From NCBI RefSeq assembly GCF_014697105.1, contig NZ_JACJRF010000011.1, forward strand, positions 62,001-126,000: a stretch of DNA of 64,000 bases, given 5' to 3'. Position 1 is the stretch's first letter. Each line of letters starts with the position of its first letter. Below the pieces are notes generated by a model. That model worked only from the letters and a program-made list of their open reading frames with translations. It ran no database searches and was not told where the DNA came from. The DNA comes from Anabaena subtropica FACHB-260 (GTDB taxonomy: Bacteria; Cyanobacteriota; Cyanobacteriia; Cyanobacteriales; Nostocaceae). The translations under genes were made by a program, and so were the position numbers. Shown here piece by piece: positions 45,298 to 55,451 of this stretch.

Positions 45298-47455
45298 TGA
45301 ATTCACTCCTAATTGGAAATTCATTAACTGGAAACCATTTAGAAACTAGAACAACAACGCTACGTTCTTTAACAGAATAGACATTATCTGAAACTACAGT
45401 TTCTTCCCCTGGTTCGGCGATATCCATTGGAGAAGCAAGAGCCGTATCTATGACTCTGCACCATTTTCTACCTTTAATAGGGGGAATTTCAAAATCGAGA
45501 TCCTCCCAGTACATATTGAGCATGACGTGAATATCTGCTTCTCCATTAAAGCCCCCAAGGGTAAACGCGAGAACTCTGGCATGAGAGTCGTGCCAACCTG
45601 GTTTGAACAACTTGCAGCCATGCCAAGCAATATCTGCCAAGCCACGCTCGTTAACTTCACCAGTGAAAAAATAACTACGGCGTAAAGCAGAATGACAATA
45701 GCATTTGCGGAAATTAATCATCAGCTTGAAGAACCTGAAAATGTCAGCATTCTTCTCTGCCAAATTCCAATCTAACCAACTAATCTCGTTATCTTGACAG
45801 TAAGCGTTGTTGTTGCCTTTTTGAGTACGTCTGACTTCATCCCCAGCCACCAGCATGGGTACGCCTTGAGAGAGCATAAGAATGGCAGCAAAATTCTTAA
45901 TCTGTCGTCGGCGTAATCCGTCGATTTCTGGGTTATCAGTCTCTCCTTCAACACCACAATTCCAGCTTAAATTGTCATTGATGCCATCTCGATTGTGTTC
46001 CCCATTTGCTTCATTGTGCTTATGGTTATACGAAACTAAATCATTGAGGGTGAATCCATCATGACAGCTAATGAAGTTGATGCTATTAATTGGTAAATGT
46101 CTGCTCGATTGGTAAAGATCGGCACTTCCCGCAAGTCGCCAAGCAACCGCCCCAACTATTCCTGGATCTCCTTTGACAAAGCGCCGAATGTCGTCTCGAA
46201 AACGTCCGTTCCATTCTGCCCAACGATATCCAGGAAACTCCCCGATTTGATAAAGCCCGCCAGCATCCCAAGCCTCGGCAATGATTTTGGTGTCAGCTAA
46301 GGTTTCGGATGTTTCAATGTGCCAAATTACTGGGGGATGGAGCATTGGTACTCCATCTTGGCTACGAGATAAGATGGAGGCTTCATCAAAGCGGAAACCA
46401 TCAACGTGCATCTCTTTGACCCAAAATTCCAGGCAATCTACAATTAATTTTTCTACTATGGGGTGGTTGCAGTTGACTGTGTTACCACAGCCAGAGTAGT
46501 CCATGTAGTACTGCTTATCCCAATGTACTAGGTGATAAAAAATACTATTGAATAGTCCTTTGAAGTTGATGGTTGGGCCTTCATGATTGCCTTCGTCGGT
46601 ATGGTTAAAGACTACATCCAGAATGACTTCAATCCCTGCTTTATGTAATGCCTTGACCATATCTCGGAACTCGCGGATATGATTGCCAATATCAGGAAAA
46701 GCACAATATGAAGCTTCTGGAGCAAAGTAACTGTGTGGATTATATCCCCAGTAGTCTTTTAGTTGTTTGCCGTTGACTTCTCGGAGAATATTCTTTTCGT
46801 CAAAGTCAAAGATTGGTAGCAGTTCAACAGCTGTAATTCCTAACTCTTGCAAATAAGGAATTTTCTCGATAAGTCCAGAAAAAGTACCTGGGTGTTTGCA
46901 GCCAGAAGATGATGATCTGGTAAATCCGCCAACGTGTACTTCATAAATGATGGTGTCATTCATGGAGTGATTGAGGGGGCGATCGCCTTCCCAATCATAA
47001 TCAGATATATCGATAACTACACTACGCATAGATGTAGCCATGTTATCTTTTGATCCTAGAGCATCGTTGCGTTGCCAAAGAGTGTTGGTATTTCCTCTAG
47101 CATAAGGATCAAGCAGCACTTTATTTTCGTTAAAGCGGTGTCCTTCTTGGTGTAAGTCAGAATTACCATGCACTCGATAGGCATAGTGAGCGCCTGCTTT
47201 TAAGCCTCTCACATAGACGTGCCAAAAGTGGAAAGTTTTATTGATCTTGGGATTTAACTGAATAATTTTTGCTGGCTGTGGAGAATCATCCCGATCAAAC
47301 AACAATAATTCCACAGAAGTACCGTGTTCTGAAAAGATGGAAAAGTTTACTCCCTCTTTGTCTGGCACTGCACCGAAAGGATGTGAACATCCCGGTTCTA
47401 ATTGGTAATCAGGTGTTGCTAGTTCAACCTGATTTCTATCTGTAGTTAAAGTCAT
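45290..47455 (-). CDS. glgX: Glycogen debranching enzyme (GlgX/isoamylase type)
   Basis: 721 residues. An N-terminal CBM48 domain (GCSHPFGAVPDKEGVNFSIF at about 22-41) precedes a GH13 barrel. The catalytic residues are visible: nucleophile Asp in HVDGFRFDEAS (about 350), acid/base Glu in IIAEAWDAGG (about 395) and Asp in ISCHDGFTLND (about 465). The enzyme hydrolyses alpha-1,6 branches of glycogen. The usual FDLAS context reads FDEAS here, a small deviation. It is the first gene of a pair with AGE-STAS, and its upstream region carries palindromes that may be regulatory. Confidence 0.92.
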   Translation of the reverse strand: MTLTTDRNQVELATPDYQLEPGCSHPFGAVPDKEGVNFSIFSEHGTSVELLLFDRDDSPQPAKIIQLNPKINKTFHFWHVYVRGLKAGAHYAYRVHGNSDLHQEGHRFNENKVLLDPYARGNTNTLWQRNDALGSKDNMATSMRSVVIDISDYDWEGDRPLNHSMNDTIIYEVHVGGFTRSSSSGCKHPGTFSGLIEKIPYLQELGITAVELLPIFDFDEKNILREVNGKQLKDYWGYNPHSYFAPEASYCAFPDIGNHIREFRDMVKALHKAGIEVILDVVFNHTDEGNHEGPTINFKGLFNSIFYHLVHWDKQYYMDYSGCGNTVNCNHPIVEKLIVDCLEFWVKEMHVDGFRFDEASILSRSQDGVPMLHPPVIWHIETSETLADTKIIAEAWDAGGLYQIGEFPGYRWAEWNGRFRDDIRRFVKGDPGIVGAVAWRLAGSADLYQSSRHLPINSINFISCHDGFTLNDLVSYNHKHNEANGEHNRDGINDNLSWNCGVEGETDNPEIDGLRRRQIKNFAAILMLSQGVPMLVAGDEVRRTQKGNNNAYCQDNEISWLDWNLAEKNADIFRFFKLMINFRKCYCHSALRRSYFFTGEVNERGLADIAWHGCKLFKPGWHDSHARVLAFTLGGFNGEADIHVMLNMYWEDLDFEIPPIKGRKWCRVIDTALASPMDIAEPGEETVVSDNVYSVKERSVVVLVSKWFPVNEFPIRSEFNE

Positions 47456-48185
47456 TTTGTCTTGCTGTCCTTACGGCATTGAATTAGTGGGTCATTTAGC
47501 ACGATTTTAGCCATTAATAAAATTATTAATGATGTTTCAGGATGATACTTTTAACGATTTATTAATGGCTGAATTTGTGTTTAATTATCCATTACTTGTT
47601 GATCACAAACAATATTGCTCTAAAAAATAATGGCATTAATTATAGTTATTTTTCGAGGCAATCTGGAGAATAAGAAATGATATTTTGTAACTGTTACTCC
47701 TTATTATACTGTTTTTCTGTAATGCCATTATCTTGAAAAAGACTTATCGGTTGTCTTGCTTACCCATTCATCTTCTATTCATTAGTATTTAGTAATTACT
47801 GAGTCAATTTGCGACTAAAATCAAAAAAATAAATCCACTCATTTCGGTAATTCAATTGCCTATTAAGTAGGTTATATTAATTAATATAAATGAGTGTATA
47901 ACATAATTACAAGGGTTAAATTTTGGGGATATGTTTGTATTGTTTTGATAATAGGTCTTTAGATAAGAAGTATTGGTTTTAATAATTGAATAAATTCAAA
48001 TTATAAGATGCGTTTGCTCATGCTAACGCATCCTAATCGGAACAATAAAATTAGGCAAGTTACAACAAAGTTTTAGCTGCTTTGATAAATTAATAATCTA
48101 TACCCTTAATTAATCATCAATCTTAACTTGCTGTTTTTGCGTATTGTTAATATTGTCAACACTTAGAAAAGGTTATCTAGCCAAA
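47456..48185. other. Long intergenic region upstream of glgX
   Basis: 730 bp, very AT-rich and non-coding. It includes an inverted repeat of 13 bp (47509-47521/47558-47570), an ATTAATGGC-like palindrome pair (TAATGGCATTA at 47628, TAATGCCATTA at 47720) and a GATGCGTT/AACGCATC hairpin (48007-48032) 150 bp after the stop codon of the glucosidase gene. Confidence 0.5.
47509..47570 (-). promoter_or_regulatory. 13-bp perfect inverted repeat upstream of glgX
   Basis: AGCCATTAATAAA (47509-47521) and TTTATTAATGGCT (47558-47570) are exact inverted repeats, 54-115 bp upstream of the glgX start. The half-site ATTAATGGC recurs further upstream in degenerate form, which fits an operator for a dimeric regulator or a structured leader. 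This is inference from the repeat alone. Confidence 0.45.
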
Positions 48186-50846
48186 TTAATCTGACAACAC
48201 CTGTTCTGCACATTGCTGGATTAATTTGGCGATTAAACCCGTCCAACCAGTTTGATGACTAGCACCAATACCAGCGCCGTTATCTCCGTGAAAGTATTCA
48301 TTGAAAAGAATCAGGTCACGCCAATTTGGGTCAGTTTGGAATTTTTCGGTTCCACCATAAAAAGGTCTTTTACCAGAAGTATCTGTGAGAAAAATTTGGA
48401 TTAGCCGTTGAGCTAATTCAATTGAGACTTCCTTGAGGGTCATCATTTGCCCAGAACCAGTTGGACACTCAACTTTGAAATCGTCACCGAAGTAGCGATA
48501 GAACTTTTGCAGCGATTCTAGGAGTAGATAGTTAATGGGAAACCAAATTGGGCCACGCCAGTTAGAATTACCGCCAAACATCCCTGTAGTAGATTCAGCA
48601 GGTTCGTAATCAACTCGATACTGCTGTCCATCCACTGTTAAAACGTAAGGGTGGGACGCATGAACTTTAGAAACAGAGCGAATACCATAAGGACTGAAGA
48701 ATTCCGTTGCATCTAACATCTTTTCTAGAATGCGACGGAGTTTATCTGGATAAGCGATCGCTAGCAGTCGGCGCTCACCAATCCCTTGTTTCTGCATACA
48801 AGCGATATTTCGGGTCAGATCAGGGCGATTTTGCAAAAACCATTGCGTCCGTTGCTTAAAGCCTGGGAGTCGCTCTAAGGTTTCTGGTTCTAAAATGCTC
48901 ACGGCACACAATGGGATTAATCCTACAAGCGATCGCACTTTCATCGGCAACTGATGACCATCTGGTAAATTTAGCGCATCGTAGTAAAAACCATCACTTT
49001 CATCCCATAATGCTATTTCCGCATCACCAACGCCGTTCATGGCATCAGCAATATAGAGGAAATGCTCGAAAAACTTGCTGGCGATGTCTTCATAGGTAGA
49101 ATTTTCCTTTGCTAACTCTAAGGCGATCGTCAGCATATTCAGACAATACATCGCCATCCAACTTGTGCCATCTGCTTGTTGCAGATATCCACCAGTCGGT
49201 AGCTGAACGCTCCGGTCGAAGACACCAATATTGTCCATACCTAAAAAGCCACCCTGAAAGATATTTCTGCCTTCTAAATCTTTCCGGTTAACCCACCAAG
49301 TAAAGTTCAGCAGTAATTTCTGAAAAACACTCTCCAGAAATTTTTTATCCGCATGACCATAGATTTTCTGCTCAATCTGATAAACCTGCCATGCAGCCCA
49401 AGCATGAACGGGCGGATTTACATCACCAAAAGCCCATTCATAAGCTGGTAGCTGACCGTTAGGGTGCATATACCACTCCCGTGTCAAACGAGTGAGTTGC
49501 AACTTAGCAAAGTCTGGGTCAATCATTGAGAGGGGAATTACATGAAAAGCTAAATCCCAAGCTGCAAACCAAGGATATTCCCATTTGTCGGGCATGGAAA
49601 GTACATCATCGTTAAACACATGAAACCATTCATGGTTTCTGCCATTCAGCCGTGATGCTGGTGGTGGCGGGCCGGACGGATCGCCTTTTAACCATTTCTC
49701 CGCTACATAATAGTAAAATTGTTTACTCCACAACATTCCAGCAAATGCCTGTCGTTGCACATTCCGCCTGTCCTCTGACATTGGGAGAGGACAAATCTTC
49801 TGATAGAATTCATCCGCCTCGCGCTGGCGCTGTTGCCAAATTGTGTCAAATTCAGTCCCGAATGGTGCAATTAAATTTTGCGCGTCACTTAATCGCAACC
49901 GCACTGTCTTGGTTTCACCTGCACCAATGTGTAATTCGTAACGAGCTGCGAACTTAGTGCCAATGCGATTGGGATTGACGGCTGTTTTTTGCCCATTTAC
50001 GACATAATTGTTAATTCCATCTTTAACATAATCCGAAGAATTGCTAACCCCAAACAATTTTTGACTATTAGTTTCATTTTCTGTAAAAAGTAATTCTGAG
50101 GTTTGATTACAGTACAGCCATCGAGTTTCTAAAGAGGGGTGATAAGCTTCGATGGTGCTGAGGTCAGAGTTAGATTGGCTAATTTTCAGCCACGGCTTTT
50201 CTTCTTGATTTGCAGTCCAAGACCAAGTGTTGCGAAACCAGAGGGTTGGTAGCAAATGCAGCGTTTTTGCTTCTGGGCCTCGGTTAATTACACTGATCTC
50301 AATCAAAATGTCGTCGGGTGAAGCCTTGGCGTACTCAACGAATACATCAAAATAACGGTCTTGGTCAAATATACCCGTGTCGATTAATTCAAACTCTGGC
50401 CCTTGGCGATCTCTGCGTTGATTTTCTTCTACTAGCTGGTTGTATGGAAAAGCAGCCTGGGGATATTTATAAAGATATTTCATGTAGGAGTGAGTCGGGG
50501 TGTTATCCAGGTAGAAGTAATATTCTTTGACATCTTCCCCGTGATTCCCTTCATTCCCTGTTAGTCCGAAAAGTCTCTCTTTGAGAATTGCATCTTCACC
50601 ATTCCAAAGAGCGATCGCAAAACATAGTCGCTGATGATTGTCGGAAATTCCGGCAATTCCATCCTCTCCCCAGCGATAGGCGCGGGAGCGGGCATGATCG
50701 TGGGGAAAGAATTCCCAAGCTTTACCATCAGGGCTATAGTCTTCCCGCACTGTTCCCCACTGACGCTCACTTAGGTAGGAACCCCATCGTTTCCAGTAGG
50801 CTGTGCGATCGCGGTCTGCTGCTAATCTTGATTCTTCTTGGGTCAT
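48186..50846 (-). CDS. GH63-type glucosidase
   Basis: 886 residues, cytoplasmic. The N-terminus ([20 protein letters not shown]) and [20 protein letters not shown] are typical of the bacterial GH63 glucosidase group related to mannosyl-oligosaccharide glucosidase. The C-terminal (alpha/alpha)6 barrel shows [35 protein letters not shown], and [20 protein letters not shown]. Substrates in bacteria include mannosylglycerate, glucosylglycerate and alpha-glucosides; I cannot choose. It lies upstream of glgX, separated by 730 bp, on the same strand. Confidence 0.87.
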   Translation of the reverse strand: MTQEESRLAADRDRTAYWKRWGSYLSERQWGTVREDYSPDGKAWEFFPHDHARSRAYRWGEDGIAGISDNHQRLCFAIALWNGEDAILKERLFGLTGNEGNHGEDVKEYYFYLDNTPTHSYMKYLYKYPQAAFPYNQLVEENQRRDRQGPEFELIDTGIFDQDRYFDVFVEYAKASPDDILIEISVINRGPEAKTLHLLPTLWFRNTWSWTANQEEKPWLKISQSNSDLSTIEAYHPSLETRWLYCNQTSELLFTENETNSQKLFGVSNSSDYVKDGINNYVVNGQKTAVNPNRIGTKFAARYELHIGAGETKTVRLRLSDAQNLIAPFGTEFDTIWQQRQREADEFYQKICPLPMSEDRRNVQRQAFAGMLWSKQFYYYVAEKWLKGDPSGPPPPASRLNGRNHEWFHVFNDDVLSMPDKWEYPWFAAWDLAFHVIPLSMIDPDFAKLQLTRLTREWYMHPNGQLPAYEWAFGDVNPPVHAWAAWQVYQIEQKIYGHADKKFLESVFQKLLLNFTWWVNRKDLEGRNIFQGGFLGMDNIGVFDRSVQLPTGGYLQQADGTSWMAMYCLNMLTIALELAKENSTYEDIASKFFEHFLYIADAMNGVGDAEIALWDESDGFYYDALNLPDGHQLPMKVRSLVGLIPLCAVSILEPETLERLPGFKQRTQWFLQNRPDLTRNIACMQKQGIGERRLLAIAYPDKLRRILEKMLDATEFFSPYGIRSVSKVHASHPYVLTVDGQQYRVDYEPAESTTGMFGGNSNWRGPIWFPINYLLLESLQKFYRYFGDDFKVECPTGSGQMMTLKEVSIELAQRLIQIFLTDTSGKRPFYGGTEKFQTDPNWRDLILFNEYFHGDNGAGIGASHQTGWTGLIAKLIQQCAEQVLSD

Positions 50847-50977
50847 GGCGATTTTGGATTTCGGATTTTAGAGACACTGTATTGCAGTAAGCATTCCGTG
50901 TTGATACTCGTAAGGAACAGTACATTCTGTTCTCGAGATCAAAAAAACTCTTGAATGGTACAGCCAACACAAATAGC

Positions 50978-51751
50978 TTACTGCTCATGATAGTTTCGGC
51001 TCAGTCCTCCATCTACATAGAAGGTTGCGCCTGTGATGTAGTCGGCATCTTTTGAGGCTAAAAACGCAACTATGGGGGCGATATCTTCCGGTTTGCCTAA
51101 ACGACCCAAAGGAATGTTCTTGAGCAACGCTCCCAATTTTTCAGGGTCGTTTAATAGTTTACTATTGATTGGTGTCTCAATTGCTCCAGGAGCCACGTTG
51201 TTAATTGTGATTCCCAAAGGGCCAAGCTCAACGGCCAGATTACGCATCATCATCTTGACACCACCCTTGCTAGCACAGTAGGGAGTGAAGTGAGGAAATG
51301 CTATTTCTTCATGGGTAGAGCTAATATTGATGATTTTGCCAGTTCGCTTGGTTTCGATGAAGTGCTGCACTATTGCTTGAGTGGCGAAAAATGTGCCTTT
51401 GAGGTTGAGATTAATTACTGCATCATAGTCGGCTTCGGTAATATTCCAGAAGTCAGCATTTCGACCGTCAATTCCAGCATTATTCACAAGAATATCTAGT
51501 TTGCCAAAGTATTGAATACCCTGGTCTATCATCTGGCGAATATCGCTGATTACACTTAAGTCAGCTTTAATAATCAAACCTTTGCATCCAGCCACTTCCA
51601 CTTTAGACAAAGTTTCTTGAGCGCCTTCGGGATGAGAGCGATAGTCTATGACAACATCCGCACCTTGTTCAGCAAGATGTACAGCAATAGCTTGACCTAT
51701 TCCCCCACTGCTACCAGTGACTAAAGCTACCTTACCTTCTAATTTCTTCAT
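50978..51751 (-). CDS. Short-chain dehydrogenase/reductase, glucose 1-dehydrogenase type
   Basis: 257 residues from the ATG at 51751 (AAGGA 9 nt upstream). Classical SDR marks: cofactor motif TGSSGGIG, NNAG (LDILVNNAGIDG), catalytic Ser in IINISSTHEE and Tyr-x3-Lys in YCASKGG. The ending ADYITGATFYVDGGLSRN is usual for glucose 1-dehydrogenase-like SDRs. VVIDYRS after the second strand suggests NADP preference. Substrate uncertain. It precedes the glucosidase gene by 131 bp on the same strand. Confidence 0.88.
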   Translation of the reverse strand: MKKLEGKVALVTGSSGGIGQAIAVHLAEQGADVVIDYRSHPEGAQETLSKVEVAGCKGLIIKADLSVISDIRQMIDQGIQYFGKLDILVNNAGIDGRNADFWNITEADYDAVINLNLKGTFFATQAIVQHFIETKRTGKIINISSTHEEIAFPHFTPYCASKGGVKMMMRNLAVELGPLGITINNVAPGAIETPINSKLLNDPEKLGALLKNIPLGRLGKPEDIAPIVAFLASKDADYITGATFYVDGGLSRNYHEQ

Positions 51752-51796
51752 TGATTTTATCCTTCTAGAGTATTTGATGTATTTTGGATCTGATAA

Positions 51797-52020
51797 ATGA
51801 CCGAAGAAAGGCAGAGGGCAGGAGGCAGAAGGCAGAAGGAAGAAATACATTTTTGCCCTCTGCTAAAGGGGACACAAGCCCCTAAATTTACTTATGAAAA
51901 AATCAGAAAATATGTATTTCGAGACGCGCAGAGCAAGAAATACTGTGTCCTTGTTAAATCCCCTAAATTTATTTATGGGGATTCCCTTCTGCCCTCTGCC
52001 GTCGTACTTCTGCCTTCTTA
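51797..52020. repeat. Repeat with inverted GGCAGAAGG units
   Basis: GCAGAGGGCAGGAGGCAGAA and further GGCAGAAGG units at the left are mirrored by CCTTCTGCCCTCTGCCG and CTTCTGCCTTCTT at the right (51984-52020). In the middle CCCCTAAATTTA occurs twice. The open frame over it is not coding. This type of purine-rich GGCAG repeat is common between Nostoc genes. Confidence 0.6.
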
Positions 52021-52112
52021 ATCTCACTTCCAGGCATATTGTGCTGTGACAGCAACTAGTGAATTAAGAAAAAATTCCAGAAAATTTATCGGTCTAGATA
52101 CCGAAATTAAAT

Positions 52113-52922
52113 TTATTCATGCTTTTTCAGATGTGGGACTTTAACATTTTTAAAAATACAACGATAATTTGGAACATGAAAAAGTTTGCCTGTTAAAACT
52201 TCACGTTCACCCATAGCTATCAGTTGAAAAACTCCTACAGCAGTCAATGCCCCTAGTGGAGATGCAATACAATAAATCCACTGGTTTTGCCAAGACCATG
52301 CTAGTAAAGCAGGCCCAATGCTGCGTGCTGTATTCAAGCTAGTGCCAGAAATGGGCGCTCCCAACCAAACCATAGTTGCAGCCAGAAGCCATACCATTAA
52401 AGGTGTCCAGCGCAATAATTGATGATGGCTTAAGAACATGAAGATAGACAAGAATAACAAAAATGTCATGAAAACTTCAGCTATAAATACATACCATAAT
52501 GGATAACCGATTCCCGGTAAAGTAATACAATAATTGACGCTAACAAGGTAATTTCTCCACAAAAATAATGCTAGCGACGCGCCTAAAAATGCACCAATGA
52601 ATTGACCAAAAATATATCCAATCAAGTCATGTTTGTGCATCTTTCCTTGCAGCCAGAATGCAAATGATAAGCAAGGGTTGAGGTGCGAACCACTCAGTTT
52701 TCCCAAAGGAGAAATACTAAATAATGCACCACTTCCAGCAAATATGAGACCATTAATTAATAAACGGGGACTCACTGCTGGGATGAAATGCTCCATAGGC
52801 AAACCTTTGCCAAAATTGAAAGTGATTATACTAAATCCCACCAAGATATTGAAAGCTGTTCCCAACAACTCTGCACCATATTCAGACCAGTTAAGAGTTT
52901 TCCAATTAGTGAAAGCATTCAT
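52113..52922 (-). CDS. Atypical aquaporin/MIP family channel
   Basis: 269 residues, six membrane segments in two halves. The first pore motif reads GSHLNPCLSF (Asn82-Pro-Cys) and the second TSLNTARSIGPAL (Asn197-Thr-Ala-Arg) instead of the usual NPA/NPA; the Arg after the second motif is kept. The C-terminus is basic. It probably passes water or a small neutral solute (polyol, aldehyde, urea-like). It is the last gene in an eight-gene co-directional set, 143 bp after the VOC gene, so a role in moving that pathway's substrate or product is plausible. Confidence 0.82.
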   Translation of the reverse strand: MNAFTNWKTLNWSEYGAELLGTAFNILVGFSIITFNFGKGLPMEHFIPAVSPRLLINGLIFAGSGALFSISPLGKLSGSHLNPCLSFAFWLQGKMHKHDLIGYIFGQFIGAFLGASLALFLWRNYLVSVNYCITLPGIGYPLWYVFIAEVFMTFLLFLSIFMFLSHHQLLRWTPLMVWLLAATMVWLGAPISGTSLNTARSIGPALLAWSWQNQWIYCIASPLGALTAVGVFQLIAMGEREVLTGKLFHVPNYRCIFKNVKVPHLKKHE

Positions 52923-53065
52923 AGGTTTCTTTCATCTGAACAACAGTTAAACTGTATACAGCAATTTCATATAGGTTTTGAACAAAAATTAGCTAGTGAA
53001 GAAAGATTTTGAGTTTGTTCATCTTCTATTGAGAAATGCTGTATATAGTTAAGTGGAAATTACTC

Positions 53066-53503
53066 TCAATTGACCTGTAATGGTGGTGGATTATCCTGAT
53101 CAACGTATCCCTGGCTAATTTCCACAATATTGCCATCGGGATCAGCTACCCACACTGTGCGCCACCCAGGAATAAAGCTATCAAAGTTGAGTGGTCCAAG
53201 AGTTATGTTTGCATCATTGCCAATTTCAGCCAATTTAGCATCAACATCATCAACTTGGAAACCAAAATGCCGCCAAGCTGGATAGGTAGGCCCATCTTGG
53301 GTAGCTAGAGGGCCTGGGGTTTCTCCTTTGGCTTGGAAGAGTTCCAGGTACATATCGCCCAACTTTAGAAAGACAATCTGTTCATTATTGCCAATTGGTG
53401 CCACCCTGGCCCGCTTAAAGCCGAAATATTTGGTGTAGAATTTTTCAGTTGCAATCGGATCTTTGCAGCTGATTGCCATTTGAGAAACTTTTAGCAAAGT
53501 CAT
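53066..53503 (-). CDS. VOC-superfamily (glyoxalase/dioxygenase fold) protein
   Basis: 145 residues forming one vicinal-oxygen-chelate domain: KVSQMAISCKDPIATEKFYT at the start, FGFKRARVAPIG, MYLELFQAKGETPG, HFGFQVDDVDAKLAEIG and WVADPDGNIVEISQGY at the end. Potential metal ligands are Glu in YLELF, His in RHFGF and Glu in IVEIS. The first His is replaced (MAISC), so metal binding could differ. Members act as glyoxalases, dioxygenases, epimerases or binding proteins. TAAGGAA precedes the ATG. Part of the 52-58.7 kb set. Confidence 0.85.
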   Translation of the reverse strand: MTLLKVSQMAISCKDPIATEKFYTKYFGFKRARVAPIGNNEQIVFLKLGDMYLELFQAKGETPGPLATQDGPTYPAWRHFGFQVDDVDAKLAEIGNDANITLGPLNFDSFIPGWRTVWVADPDGNIVEISQGYVDQDNPPPLQVN

Positions 53504-53535
53504 TACTTAATTCCTTAATGAGATAGGGAGTTTAG

Positions 53536-54357
53536 TTACGCGTATGTACCATCTGGGTACTGAACTACACCAGCAAAGTGAACAGCAATTTTGCGATCGC
53601 GCAGCACCCAGTTATCATAGAAACTGACTTCACCAACATCGCCATTGATACTTCTGGTTTTGAGGCTTTCGACTATCATCAATGTATTTTCGGTTTCAGC
53701 CCACTGGTCAAGCTTGACTTCAAAATCTTCTAAACTAAAGATGCGACTTTCAAAAAACTGTTTCAGTGCTTGACGACCACGGACATATAGTGGTTTGCGA
53801 TTTTCGGTCAAGGTGCTAATTAACAGGACATCTTCGGTATATTGGTTAAGTAAACCATCCACATTCTTAGCTTTAATGAAGCCGATATGTTCTTTATAAA
53901 AATTGCCTAAGGGAGATGCAGGTACTTCTGTTTTAATTGTTCCTGCATTTACATAAGTTTTATCTGGATACTGAATTACACCAGCAAAATGAATGGTGAT
54001 TTTTCCATTTTGTAAAAACCAGTTATCATAAAACTCCACACTACCGACTTCACCAGTTTTACTTGTGGTTGTTAACTCCTCTACCATCATCAGTGTGTTT
54101 TCAGTTTCAGCCCATTGATTGAGTCTGATTTCAAAATCTTCTAAACCGAAAATACGACCTTCAAAAAATTCTTTGAGTGCTTGACGACCTTGTACATAAA
54201 GTGGTTGGCGGTCTTCTGTTAAGGTGCTGATTAGTAAAGCATCATCAGCATATTGGTTAAGTAAACCATCAAGATTCTTAGCTTTAATGAAACCGATATG
54301 CTCTTTGTAGAGTTGGCTGATGGGAGATACCAGCAATTGTTCGATTGGTGTACTCAT
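53536..54357 (-). CDS. Tandem SnoaL/NTF2-like protein
   Basis: 273 residues made of two copies of one SnoaL-like domain, about 10-138 and 148-273. The copies share long identical stretches: LYKEHIGFIKAKNLDGLLNQ against FYKEHIGFIKAKNVDGLLNQ, QWAETENTLM in both, and the ending IHFAGVIQYPDKTY against VHFAGVVQYPDGTY. The duplication is recent by this similarity. Single-domain members usually dimerise, so this chain may be a covalent dimer. No catalytic residue is assigned. AAAGGA precedes the ATG; the VOC gene follows after 32 bp. Confidence 0.82.
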   Translation of the reverse strand: MSTPIEQLLVSPISQLYKEHIGFIKAKNLDGLLNQYADDALLISTLTEDRQPLYVQGRQALKEFFEGRIFGLEDFEIRLNQWAETENTLMMVEELTTTSKTGEVGSVEFYDNWFLQNGKITIHFAGVIQYPDKTYVNAGTIKTEVPASPLGNFYKEHIGFIKAKNVDGLLNQYTEDVLLISTLTENRKPLYVRGRQALKQFFESRIFSLEDFEVKLDQWAETENTLMIVESLKTRSINGDVGEVSFYDNWVLRDRKIAVHFAGVVQYPDGTYA

Positions 54358-54470
54358 AGTAATCCTTTATGTAGGGTATGAAGATGGCAAGAAAATTTGT
54401 GTTTGTAGTTAGTAGCTATTGCTAACTACAAACAACTTGTTAGGCATAGCTGAAAATTATGGTTATTCGA

Positions 54471-54842
54471 TTAAGCCCAAAAACCAAAGTGATAAACAAT
54501 TTGTCCATTACGCATAGTCCAGGCATCACCAACTGATACTAAACCGAGTTTACAGTTAAATTTTGCTTGGAAAAAAATAGCGTCTTCGGCTTCAGTGAAG
54601 TCTAGAGATTTGATATCAATATATTCGATTGCTTTCAAGTAATCGTGAAAGAATGTTTTGATATTTTCCCGACCATTAATTGTGATGGGTGCAGGTGTAT
54701 TCTCAAAGCCATTGAAGAAAGTAATTAATACAGCATCTTCTGCATAATCTCTATCTACCATTTCATCGATTTTGCCAGCAGAAATAGTCTCTAGATGTTT
54801 GTCGAAGAATTGACGTGCAGGTGAAACGGTTGAAGTTACCAC
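54471..54842 (-). CDS. SnoaL/NTF2-like protein
   Basis: 123 residues, starting with GTG at 54842 (AGGAG 8 nt upstream). The N-terminal helix (ARQFFDKHLETISAGKIDEM), the acidic YAEDAVLITFFNGFENT, NGRENIKTFFHDYLKAI and the final AWTMRNGQIVYHFGFW follow the SnoaL-like layout and resemble the tandem protein next door. Likely a paralogue acting in the same pathway. Confidence 0.78.
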   Translation of the reverse strand: MVTSTVSPARQFFDKHLETISAGKIDEMVDRDYAEDAVLITFFNGFENTPAPITINGRENIKTFFHDYLKAIEYIDIKSLDFTEAEDAIFFQAKFNCKLGLVSVGDAWTMRNGQIVYHFGFWA

Positions 54843-54963
54843 TTTGATATCTCCTGTAATTGTGATGGAATTTATTCAGCATGGAGCGCTAATAACTAAT
54901 TACTGATGCAGAGGTCATTTGCGCCCCAAAATTTTATTGCTTTACAGATGTCTGCAATCGTCT

Positions 54964-55413
54964 TTAAAGACGGGCAGATCCTTCATAATAACTAAGGGAA
55001 TCAACAATGTAGGTGGCGATTACTGGCTTACCTGTATTAGCCGATCGCTTGATGATCCAAGTTTGATAAGCATCTAAAACAATGCGATCGCTTTTAGCTG
55101 CTGGTGGGTTCCACACACTAGCTTCCCATTTGACAACAACTTGCACCTTGGCCTCATCTCCTGAAGCTTCCACATTAACTTGCTTTAAGGTATGGACTTC
55201 ATCAAAGAAAATCCGGATCACGCGATCATACCAACCTTGAAATCCTTCAAAACCATAAACTGTAGCTTCAGGAAAGCGCATTTCTAGACCATCTTCCACT
55301 AGGAAAGGAATATAATCTTCTAGCGGAGCGTGAACGTCTAATTTTAAATACCAATCTGCTGCTAGTTGCTGAATTTCTGAAGCTGTTAAAGGTGCTACAT
55401 TAGCTACGGTCAT
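54964..55413 (-). CDS. SnoaL/NTF2-like protein
   Basis: 149 residues, AAGGAG before the ATG. NTF2-like fold: ADWYLKLDVHAPLEDYIPFL, EMRFPEATVYGFEGFQGWYD, then beta strands with VKWEASVWNPP and a final YIVDSLSYYEGSARL. It differs from the two other SnoaL-like proteins of the set and has more aromatic residues in the predicted cavity. Located 38 bp after the ThDP enzyme, so it is probably co-transcribed and may work on its product. Confidence 0.75.
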   Translation of the reverse strand: MTVANVAPLTASEIQQLAADWYLKLDVHAPLEDYIPFLVEDGLEMRFPEATVYGFEGFQGWYDRVIRIFFDEVHTLKQVNVEASGDEAKVQVVVKWEASVWNPPAAKSDRIVLDAYQTWIIKRSANTGKPVIATYIVDSLSYYEGSARL

Positions 55414-55451
55414 GAATTTTCTCCTTGTAAATTAGTAAAAATTTGTGCCTA

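Noticed and set aside
45290-45324. Longer AGE-STAS start nine codons upstream
   Set aside because: The ATG at 45297 has a well-spaced AGGAG; the upstream codon has none.
51797-52021. 74-codon plus-strand frame
   Set aside because: It is translated GGCAG-type repeat DNA.
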